Assembly (NCBI GenBank): GCA_902497145.1
Contig: CABVDR010000076.1
Location: forward strand, 1-11,146
Reading direction: 5' to 3'
Length of the DNA stretch: 11,146 nucleotides
Origin: an uncultured Oscillospiraceae bacterium
GTDB taxonomy: Bacteria; Bacillota; Clostridia; Oscillospirales; Oscillospiraceae
This document shows, one piece after another, positions 1 through 5,164 of the stretch. Both the position numbers and the translations under genes were made by a program. The notes beneath the pieces are model-generated. The model was not told where the DNA came from. It saw nothing but the letters and a program-made list of their open reading frames with translations, and made no database searches. How positions within the stretch are numbered: position 1 is the first letter of the stretch; each line of letters starts with the position of its first letter.

Positions 1-21
1 GAAAGGGTGGGAACCGTTTTT

Positions 22-1398
22 TCATAGCAGCACTGCCAGCCGCTCCAGAGCCTGGGGCAGGCGCTCCAGGTCGGCACCGGGGTAGTTCACCACCAGCCAG
101 TGCTCCTCCCCGCCCCCGTAGTCGGTGAGGAAGGACAGGCGGATGCCAGCCTGCCGGGCCAGAGCCGCCAGCTCCTGGTCGCTGCGGGGGGTGTCCAGCC
201 CCACCAGGAAGTGGAGCCCCGCGTCCTCGCCCCGCACCTCATAGCGGCCCTTCAGGGGGCTTTCCGCCAGGGCGGAGAGCACCTGGTCCCGCCGCCCCCG
301 GTAAAAGACCCTCATCCGGTTGACGTGGGTCTCAAATCCGCCGCCGGAGAGAAAGCGGGCCAAGGTGTACTGCTCCATGGCGGGGACGGTGCAGGAGTAA
401 AAGCCCAGCTTCTGCCGGTACGCCTCCAGCAGGGCGGGGGGCAGCACCATGTAGCTGATGCGCAGGGAGGGGGCCAGGGTGCGGGAGAAGGTGTTCATAT
501 AGATGACCCGGCCCCCCCTGTCGATGCTCTGGAGGGTGGGGATGGGGCGGCCGGTAAAGCGGAACTCACTGTCGTAGTCGTCCTCAATGATGTACCGTCT
601 CGCTTCCTGCTGTGCCCAGCGCAGCAGGCTCTGCCGCCGGGCGATGGGTGTGACCGTCCCGCTGGGGAACTGGTGGGAGGGGCTGAGGTGGATGACCTGA
701 GCCCCGCTCTCCTCCACGCTGTCCACTCTCACCCCCTGCCCGTCCATGGCGAGGGGGACGCAGGAGGCTCCGTTGAGGGCGTAGACCTTGCCCGCCTTGG
801 GGTAGCCGGGCCGCTCCAGGCCAAACACCTTGTCCCGGCCCAGCAGCTGGACGATGAGGTTATAGAGGTACTCGGTGCCCGCTCCCACCACCACCTGCTC
901 CGGGGACACGTCGATGCCCCGAAACTGCCTTAAATAGCCCACAATGGCCCGGCGCAGCTCGGGAACGCCGCTGTGGGGAGACACCTTCAAAAGCCGCTCC
1001 CCCTCGTCGGAGAGGACCCGGCGCATGAGCCTAGCCCACACCGCAAAGGGGAAGCCCTCGGTGCCGGAGCCGCCGCTCTTCAGATCCAGCAGCCACTCCC
1101 CCTCCGGCTCCTCCGGGACAGGCAGCGTAGGGGCCGGGGTGGGCTTGGCCCCGGTGTCCAGGGCGCTGACAAAGTAGCCGCTCTTCTCCCGGGTGTACAG
1201 GTAGCCCTCGGCCACCAGCTGGGCGTAGGCGTTCTCCACCGTCACCACCGACACCTCCAGGTTCCGGGCAAGCGCCCGCTTGGAGGGCAGCTTCTCCCCC
1301 GGCCGCAGCTTTCCGGCCCAGATGTCCTCCTTGATGCGGCGGCTCAGATAGTCGTACAGAGGCAGGCCGTTCCGCCCCTCCATGGAATAGGTCAGCAT
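22..1398 (-). CDS. MocR/GabR-type transcriptional regulator (GntR wHTH + aminotransferase-like domain), Arg in place of PLP lysine
   Basis: A 458-aa protein with the two-part build of MocR regulators. A GntR-type winged helix lies at about residues 12-78 (LPSKRALARNLEVSVVTVENAY is its recognition region). A linker rich in Pro, Thr and Glu follows at 80-100, then a fold-type I aminotransferase-like domain at about 105-458. Typical pocket motifs are kept: SHQFPSGT (242-248) and EDDYDSEF (272-279), the latter with the Asp expected to contact the PLP ring nitrogen. The motif that should read TFSK reads NTFSRTLAPSLRISYMVLP, so residue 306 (codon 481-483, CGC) is Arg, not the Schiff-base Lys. The C-terminal arginine that GabR uses for the substrate carboxylate also seems absent (VVNYPGADLE). 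ATG start follows a G-rich site (AGAGGGGGG). It lies 15 nt downstream of the LysR gene with no terminator between, so co-transcription is likely. Ligand and targets cannot be told from the window. Confidence 0.93.
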   Translation of the reverse strand: MLTYSMEGRNGLPLYDYLSRRIKEDIWAGKLRPGEKLPSKRALARNLEVSVVTVENAYAQLVAEGYLYTREKSGYFVSALDTGAKPTPAPTLPVPEEPEGEWLLDLKSGGSGTEGFPFAVWARLMRRVLSDEGERLLKVSPHSGVPELRRAIVGYLRQFRGIDVSPEQVVVGAGTEYLYNLIVQLLGRDKVFGLERPGYPKAGKVYALNGASCVPLAMDGQGVRVDSVEESGAQVIHLSPSHQFPSGTVTPIARRQSLLRWAQQEARRYIIEDDYDSEFRFTGRPIPTLQSIDRGGRVIYMNTFSRTLAPSLRISYMVLPPALLEAYRQKLGFYSCTVPAMEQYTLARFLSGGGFETHVNRMRVFYRGRRDQVLSALAESPLKGRYEVRGEDAGLHFLVGLDTPRSDQELAALARQAGIRLSFLTDYGGGEEHWLVVNYPGADLERLPQALERLAVLL

Positions 1399-1413
1399 GG
1401 TATTTCCCCCCTC

Positions 1414-2337
1414 TTACAAAATCCGCTCGCCCCGCTCCGCTTCGTCCATGGACGAATGGTCCTGGGCCCACTGGCGTACCCAAGTAATAAATTCCCCCAC
1501 CAGCCGGGAGGTGGGAGCCTCCCGGTTCCACACCAGCACGTACTCCGCCCGCCGGGCGGGCTGGGTAATCACCTTCACCCGCACCAGGGCGCTGGGGGTC
1601 CGGGTGGTCTGGGGAAAGATACTGATGCCCACCCCCTGCTCGGTGAGGGCCAAGGCGTCCACGTAGTTGGACATGGTACACCGGATGTCCGGCTCGGCCC
1701 CGATCTCCTGGAACCACCGGCCGATCGCCTGCACCCGGGAGCCCCGGGAGGGGACGATAAGGGGCTGTCCCACCAGCCGCTTTAGGGGGATGGTGTCCCC
1801 CGGCTCCTGGGCCAGGGGGCTCTCCCGGGGGAGGATGGCGCACCAGGGCTCGTCCCCCACGGGAAATCCCTCCAGCCGCTCCATGTCGTAGGGGGTGGCC
1901 ACAATGGCCAGATCGGCCAAGCCCTGACGCAGCCGGTCCACCACGTCATCGCTGCTGCCGTTCCACAGATTGTAGTAGACCAGGGGGTACTGCTCCCGGA
2001 ACCCGGCAATCCAGTTGGCGGCCAGATAGGGAGCCCGCCCCTCCACCAGGCCCAGATACAATGTGCCGGACACCTGATGCTTCCGCTCCTTCATCTCCTG
2101 GGTGGTCTTTTCGGTCAGCTCCAGAATCTGATTGGCCCGGCGCAGCAGCAGGGCGCCGTCGTCCGTGAGTTCCAGGCGGCGCTTGCCCCGGATAAACAGC
2201 TGCACCCCCAGCTCCTCCTCCAAACATCGGATCTGGTGGCTGAGAGGCGGCTGACTCATATTCAGCTTTTCCGCTGCCCGGGTGATGTTCCGCTCCCGGG
2301 CCACCGTGGTGAAATACCGCAGGGTACGCAGGTCCAT
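1414..2337 (-). CDS. LysR-family transcriptional regulator
   Basis: A 307-aa protein, the usual length for LysR regulators. The N-terminal winged helix-turn-helix covers about residues 1-60: MDLRTLRYFTTVARERNITR, then AAEKLNMSQPPLSHQIRCLE and LGVQLFIRGKRRLELTDDG. A linker helix follows (about 62-90). The LysR substrate-binding domain runs from about residue 92 to 295 and includes GLADLAIVATPYD and EQGVGISIFPQ. ATG is preceded by AAAGGAGGG at 2344-2352 with about 7 nt spacing, and a strong sigma-A-like promoter lies just upstream. It is the first gene of a two-regulator operon with the MocR gene. LysR regulators often control a divergent neighbour and themselves; here the divergent side holds only a small reading frame (2504-2584). 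The inducer is unknown. Confidence 0.95.
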   Translation of the reverse strand: MDLRTLRYFTTVARERNITRAAEKLNMSQPPLSHQIRCLEEELGVQLFIRGKRRLELTDDGALLLRRANQILELTEKTTQEMKERKHQVSGTLYLGLVEGRAPYLAANWIAGFREQYPLVYYNLWNGSSDDVVDRLRQGLADLAIVATPYDMERLEGFPVGDEPWCAILPRESPLAQEPGDTIPLKRLVGQPLIVPSRGSRVQAIGRWFQEIGAEPDIRCTMSNYVDALALTEQGVGISIFPQTTRTPSALVRVKVITQPARRAEYVLVWNREAPTSRLVGEFITWVRQWAQDHSSMDEAERGERIL

Positions 2338-2343
2338 AGGCCA

Positions 2344-2352
2344 CCCTCCTTT
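2344..2352 (-). promoter_or_regulatory. Ribosome binding site of the LysR gene
   Basis: AAAGGAGGG on the minus strand, about 7 nt before the ATG at 2335-2337. It confirms that start. Confidence 0.8.
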
Positions 2353-2358
2353 CGGTTT

Positions 2359-2387
2359 ATCATATCAAAAAAATATGGTAAGCGCAA
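2359..2387 (-). promoter_or_regulatory. Sigma-A-type promoter of the LysR-MocR operon
   Basis: On the minus strand, TTGCGC (2382-2387) and TATGAT (2359-2364) are separated by exactly 17 nt. The spacer is AT-rich with a run of T. The -10 lies about 20 nt upstream of the LysR ATG, which leaves a very short leader. Confidence 0.75.
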
Positions 2388-2419
2388 TATAATAGGTATT
2401 TTATTTTCTTTCAAAGCTG

Positions 2420-2428
2420 TGCTATCAT
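2420..2428 (+). promoter_or_regulatory. Candidate extended -10 promoter for a divergent small transcript
   Basis: TGC-TATCAT fits an extended -10 element (TGn followed by a TATAAT-like hexamer). The -35 region at 2400-2405 is only TTTATT, with 17 nt spacing. It points away from the LysR gene, and its -10 lies about 30 bases from the LysR -35, the arrangement usual for LysR-regulated divergent promoters. A short inverted repeat (GGGAGG at 2442-2447, CCTCCC at 2459-2464) lies in the predicted leader. Confidence 0.35.
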
Positions 2429-2503
2429 AAGGCCAGTTCCAGGGAGGACAACAAAAAGCCTCCCACAAATCGAACTGATGGAATGAAGAAAGGAAGGTCT
2501 CGT

Positions 2504-2584
2504 ATGAAACAGTTTATTCTCGAAGTATTGACCACCGCCCTGTCCGGTTATTACCAGACCTTTGCCGTCAATGTCCATCGGTAA
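2504..2584 (+). CDS. Small open reading frame, 26 aa, unknown function
   Basis: ATG at 2504 follows AGGAAGG (2491-2497) with 6 nt spacing, a good Shine-Dalgarno site, and the frame ends at TAA 2582-2584. The peptide starts MKQFILEVLTTALSGYY and ends FAVNVHR. Its N-terminal half is hydrophobic to amphipathic, with no clear signal peptide and no family I recognise. It is divergent from the LysR gene, has a candidate extended -10 upstream and a perfect hairpin 100 nt after its stop, so a stand-alone transcript of about 290 nt can be drawn. Its last 34 bases overlap, antisense, the end of the small minus-strand frame at 2551-2667. It could be a small protein, a leader peptide, or chance within a non-coding RNA or repeat. 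Confidence 0.4.
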   Translation: MKQFILEVLTTALSGYYQTFAVNVHR

Positions 2585-2592
2585 TATCCAGA
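2543..2592. repeat. Imperfect inverted repeat in the overlap of two small reading frames
   Basis: TCCGGTTATTACC (2543-2555) and GGTAATATCCAGA (2580-2592) pair in 11 of 13 positions around a 24-nt centre. Each arm, read outward-in on its own strand, encodes Ser-Gly-Tyr-Tyr, and the two mismatches fall at third codon positions. Each arm also contains the stop codon of the opposite frame. Confidence 0.6.
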
Positions 2593-2667
2593 CGCTTTGT
2601 TCCGCGGAGCCTGCCGCTCCATCCCGGCGGGCTTTCGCTTCCGACCAACTGGTCGCGTGGTAGCCAT
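2551..2667 (-). CDS. Small Arg/Lys-rich open reading frame, 38 aa, unknown function
   Basis: ATG at 2665-2667 is preceded by AGGAG (2676-2680 on the plus strand) with 8 nt spacing, an ideal ribosome binding site. The frame ends at TAA (2551-2553). The peptide begins MATTRPVGRKRKPAGMERQ and ends SGYYRWTLTAKVW. It is strongly basic, with about nine Arg/Lys in 38 residues and only one acidic residue. It uses CGA, GTT and GGA codons that are uncommon in the neighbouring genes, where GC-ending codons dominate. It starts 18 nt after the terminator hairpin of the thioesterase gene, so it would need read-through or a promoter that I cannot find. Its 3' end overlaps the plus-strand frame at 2504-2584, and both read SGYY in the overlap. 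I do not recognise a family. Confidence 0.35.
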   Translation of the reverse strand: MATTRPVGRKRKPAGMERQAPRNKASGYYRWTLTAKVW

Positions 2668-2684
2668 TCCACGATCTCCTCTCA

Positions 2685-2722
2685 CACAAAAGGGAGCGGG
2701 CTTTTGCCCGCTCCCTTTTGTG
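2685..2722. terminator. Perfect 17-bp hairpin, bidirectional terminator
   Basis: CACAAAAGGGAGCGGGC (2685-2701) is an exact reverse complement of 2706-2722, with a TTTT loop. The base of the stem is A/T-rich, as in bidirectional intrinsic terminators. On the minus strand it follows the thioesterase stop at 2725 by 2 nt. On the plus strand it would end a transcript from the small frame at 2504. The ribosome binding site of the small minus-strand frame begins 5 nt beyond it. Confidence 0.85.
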
Positions 2723-2724
2723 CT

Positions 2725-3108
2725 TTATTCCGCGTTTTTCTGCGCCTTGTCCTGGATGCCCTTGGGGGTGACCATAATCCGCAGGTGGGACCCCTCGCCG
2801 CATTTGCCCTTCTCGTCAAAGACCTCCAGGTCAAACCACATCTTCCGCCGCTCGATGCTCCGCAGCCGGGCGGTGGCGCTCACCTTCATGCCCACGGGGG
2901 TGGGGGCCAGGTGGCGGCAGTGGATCTCCGCCCCTACGGTGGTCATCCCCTCGTCCAGGTAGGCCTTGGCCAGCTCCAGGGCGGCTCCCTCCATGAGGGC
3001 CACCATGTTGGGGGTGGACAGGATCTTGGACCCGGCGCTGCCGATGCGCTTGGCGGTCATCTCGTCGGTGACCTCCCAGGTCAGGGTGTACTCGGTGGGT
3101 TTTTCCAT
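2725..3108 (-). CDS. FlK-like hotdog-fold thioesterase
   Basis: A 127-aa single-domain hotdog protein of the fluoroacetyl-CoA thioesterase (FlK)-like group, which hydrolyses short acyl-CoA thioesters in the cytoplasm. FlK from Streptomyces cattleya uses Thr42, Glu50 and His76. Here Thr32 (STPNMVALMEG), Glu40 and His66 (EIHCRHLAPTPVG) keep exactly the same spacings of 8 and 26 residues. The end of the fold (about 75-114) has the usual strand pattern VSATARL, WFDLEVFDEKGKCGEGSHLRIMV. The ATG is 1 nt past the TGA of the EamA gene, and its Shine-Dalgarno (AGGAGG) lies inside the last codons of that gene, so translation is coupled. A terminator follows directly. Fluoroacetate itself is an unlikely substrate in this organism. 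Many gut anaerobes carry such proteins without known substrate. Confidence 0.88.
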   Translation of the reverse strand: MEKPTEYTLTWEVTDEMTAKRIGSAGSKILSTPNMVALMEGAALELAKAYLDEGMTTVGAEIHCRHLAPTPVGMKVSATARLRSIERRKMWFDLEVFDEKGKCGEGSHLRIMVTPKGIQDKAQKNAE

Positions 3109-3109
3109 A

Positions 3110-4036
3110 TCAAATATCCTCCTTTTCTGCGGCCGTCCGCCCCGTCCACAGGAGTTTTAGGGAGTCCCACTGGGACAGCACCAGCCCCGCCAGGGTCAGG
3201 GCGGTGCCAGCTGCGGAGCGGAGGGTAACCGTCTCATGTAAGATAAGGGCCGAGCAGATCACGGTGATCACTGGCACCAGATAGATGTAGACCATGGTCT
3301 TTACCGGACCCAAGGTCTTGATGGCGTAGTTCCAGGTGACAAAGCACATGGCGCAGGCTCCCAGGCCTAGGTAGAGGAGCATGGCCAGATAGCTGCCGTT
3401 TCCCAGCCGCCCCAGGTCCCACCGGAAGGGCAGGAAGGCGGCGGCGGGGATCATAAAGAGGATGCCGTAGAAGAAGATGCGCCGGGTGGTCAAGATCACG
3501 TTCCACCCAAAGCTGCCAATCTTCTTGGTGAGCAGGGAGTACACCGCCCACACCATGGCGGCGATCACCGCCAGCAGGTCTCCCCGCAGGTCCAGGGCCA
3601 GGGCGTTTCCCGTGTAGCTGATGAGGCAGATGCCCCCCATAGACAGCAGAAAGCCCAGCAAAAACCGCCACCCGGGCCGCTCCTTCCCCCGGCTGAGGGC
3701 CAGGGAGAACAGGGCGGCAAACAGGGGCGAGGCCGACACGATGACCCCCACGTTGGAGGCGGTGCTGAAGGTGAGGGCGATGTTTTCCAGCAGGTAGTAC
3801 AGGCACACGCCGGTGAGTCCCGCCGCCGCCAGCAGCCCCTCCTTCCTCCAGTCCCCCACCTTCAATCGTCTGGGGCAGGCCGCCGCCAGGGCCACATAGC
3901 CCAGCACAAAGCGGAAAATGAGGATCTCCAGGGGGGTAAACGCCTCCAGCAGCACCTTGGTGGCGATGAAGGTGGTGCCCCAGTTGACCACCGTAAACAG
4001 GGCCGCCAGATGGCCAAAGGAAAGCTTTGACTCCAT
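3110..4036 (-). CDS. EamA/DMT-family transporter
   Basis: A 308-aa integral membrane protein of the drug/metabolite transporter superfamily, with two EamA repeats (about 8-140 and 152-290) and about ten predicted membrane helices. Visible hydrophobic segments include ALFTVVNWGTTFIATKVLL, LEILIFRFVLGYVALAAA, VIAAMVWAVYSLLTKK and MVYIYLVPVITVICSALIL. Family members mostly export metabolites such as amino acids or toxic compounds; the substrate here is unknown. ATG at 4036 is preceded by AGGAG with 7 nt spacing, and a good promoter lies upstream. It forms a two-gene unit with the downstream FlK-like thioesterase and is divergent from another EamA gene. The C-terminal tail (TGRTAAEKEDI) is hydrophilic, and its last codons carry the ribosome binding site of the next gene. 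Confidence 0.93.
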   Translation of the reverse strand: MESKLSFGHLAALFTVVNWGTTFIATKVLLEAFTPLEILIFRFVLGYVALAAACPRRLKVGDWRKEGLLAAAGLTGVCLYYLLENIALTFSTASNVGVIVSASPLFAALFSLALSRGKERPGWRFLLGFLLSMGGICLISYTGNALALDLRGDLLAVIAAMVWAVYSLLTKKIGSFGWNVILTTRRIFFYGILFMIPAAAFLPFRWDLGRLGNGSYLAMLLYLGLGACAMCFVTWNYAIKTLGPVKTMVYIYLVPVITVICSALILHETVTLRSAAGTALTLAGLVLSQWDSLKLLWTGRTAAEKEDI

Positions 4037-4072
4037 GTCCCTTCTCCTCTCTCACAGCGCGCTTTCCCTGTC

Positions 4073-4101
4073 AGTGTACCATGCCGGACCGTCTATGTAA
4101 A
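4073..4101 (-). promoter_or_regulatory. Promoter of the EamA-thioesterase operon
   Basis: On the minus strand, TTTACA (4096-4101) and TACACT (4073-4078) are separated by exactly 17 nt. Each hexamer matches the sigma-A consensus at five of six positions. The leader to the ATG at 4036 is about 30 nt. Confidence 0.7.
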
Positions 4102-4170
4102 GGCGGCCCGGCCTTTTCTTTTGTCATAGCCGCACATTTTCTCTTTCCTCTTCCACTTATTTTTGTAATA

Positions 4171-4179
4171 TGGTACAAT
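4171..4179 (+). promoter_or_regulatory. Extended -10 promoter of the plus-strand EamA gene
   Basis: TGG-TACAAT is an extended -10 element with five of six consensus bases. The -35 region 17 nt upstream (TTCCAC, 4151-4156) is poor, which fits an extended -10 promoter. It is about 57 nt upstream of the chosen start and back to back with the promoter at 4073-4101. Confidence 0.6.
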
Positions 4180-4236
4180 ATGGCCGGATACTCCCCCATT
4201 CCCTTGAACCACTTCTTTCTGGAGAGGATGTTTCTT

Positions 4237-5118
4237 ATGCGCACGCAGGTAAAGGCGGACCTGATGCTGGTCCTGGTGACCTTTTTCTGGGGAATTTCCT
4301 ATCTGCTCACCGACCTGGCGCTGGGAGAACTGGGGCCGTTCACACTCAACGCTCTGCGCTTTCTCATTGCCTTTGCCGCCGCCTGGCTTTTGTTTTTCCG
4401 GCGGCTGCGCTCGCCCAGCCGCGCCACCTTAAAGCTGAGCCTGTGTACCGGGGCGGCACTGCTGAGCATCTACTCCTTTAACACCTTCGGGGTAAAGTAT
4501 ACCAGCCTGACCAACGCCGGGTTTCTCTGCGCCATGACGGTAGTCTTCACCCCCCTTCTGGACTACCTCTTCTTCTGCACCAGGCCCTCCCGAAAGCTGT
4601 TTGTGGTGCTGGTCATGTCGGTGACAGGCATCGCTTTCCTCACCCTGTCCAGCGCTCTGCGTCCCGCCCTGGGCGATATCCTGTGCATCTTATGCGCCGT
4701 CTCCAACGCCGCCTACCTGCTGATCACGGAGCGGGGCGTGACGGGGCAGGACATCAACGCCTTCCAGCTGGGCATCTATCAGCAGCTCTTTGCCGGTCTG
4801 GGTATGCTGATCCTGTCTTTGATCTTTGAGACCCCCGCTCTCCCCCGCAGCCCGGCAGTGTGGGGCAGCGTGTTGGTCCTGGCCCTTTTCTGCACCGGAG
4901 CGGCCTTTCTCATCCAGGCTGTGGCCCTCCAGTATACCACCGCCTCCCATGTGGGGGTCATCTTCTGTCTGGAACCGGTATTCAACTCCATTTTGGCCTT
5001 CTTTGTGGCCCACGAGGTACTGACGCCCCAGGCCTATTTCGGCGGCCTGCTGCTGCTTGCCAGCCTGTTGGTTATGGAGACAGACCTCACATCTCTTTTA
5101 TGCCGACGGCAGAAATAA
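4237..5118 (+). CDS. EamA/DMT-family transporter
   Basis: A 293-aa membrane protein with two EamA repeats (about 5-135 and 145-282) and about ten hydrophobic segments, for example LMLVLVTFFWGISYLLTDLA, FLIAFAAAWLLFFRRL, LVLALFCTGAAFLIQAVALQ and GGLLLLASLLVM. FWGISYLLT and the second-repeat LEPVFNSILAFFVAHEVLT are typical of the family. The frame is open back to 4027, but I chose ATG 4237 because GGAGAGG (4221-4227) lies 9 nt before it, the candidate promoter is at 4171-4179, and membrane helix 1 then begins at about residue 9. An ATG at 4228 overlaps the ribosome binding site. It is divergent from a second, different EamA gene and ends at a strong hairpin. Substrate unknown. Confidence 0.93.
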   Translation: MRTQVKADLMLVLVTFFWGISYLLTDLALGELGPFTLNALRFLIAFAAAWLLFFRRLRSPSRATLKLSLCTGAALLSIYSFNTFGVKYTSLTNAGFLCAMTVVFTPLLDYLFFCTRPSRKLFVVLVMSVTGIAFLTLSSALRPALGDILCILCAVSNAAYLLITERGVTGQDINAFQLGIYQQLFAGLGMLILSLIFETPALPRSPAVWGSVLVLALFCTGAAFLIQAVALQYTTASHVGVIFCLEPVFNSILAFFVAHEVLTPQAYFGGLLLLASLLVMETDLTSLLCRRQK

Positions 5119-5119
5119 C

Positions 5120-5153
5120 AAAAGAGGCACAGGCTTATGCCTGTGCCTCTTTT
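5120..5153. terminator. Bidirectional intrinsic terminator between convergent genes
   Basis: AAAAGAGGCACAGGC (5120-5134) is an exact reverse complement of 5139-5153, with a TTAT loop. T-rich sequence follows on both strands (TTTTCTATAT on plus, TTTTGTTATTT on minus). It begins 2 nt after the stop of the plus-strand EamA gene and lies 11 nt beyond the end of nfnB. Confidence 0.92.
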
Positions 5154-5164
5154 CTATATGGGTC

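Noticed and set aside
100..1785. Plus-strand frames opposite the MocR and LysR genes
   Set aside because: They are low-complexity antisense frames with no domain, opposite clear regulator genes on minus.
2430..2722. T-box or known riboswitch in the LysR-thioesterase gap
   Set aside because: No T-box sequence, antiterminator pair or recognisable riboswitch core was seen. The region ends in a plain hairpin, and no large gene follows on plus.
2411..2803. A 130-codon minus-strand frame through the 2.4-2.8 kb gap
   Set aside because: It crosses the 17-bp terminator and the end of the thioesterase gene in another frame, with no ribosome binding site. The shorter frame at 2551-2667 is better supported.
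4099..4116. Short AAAGGC/GCCTTT hairpin followed by TCTTTT on plus
   Set aside because: The stem is only 6 bp, no plus-strand gene lies upstream, and it overlaps the -35 of the minus-strand promoter. It is likely chance.
4027..4236. N-terminal extension of the plus-strand EamA transporter
   Set aside because: The promoter (4171-4179) and ribosome binding site (4221-4227) lie inside it, and the extra residues do not resemble the family.
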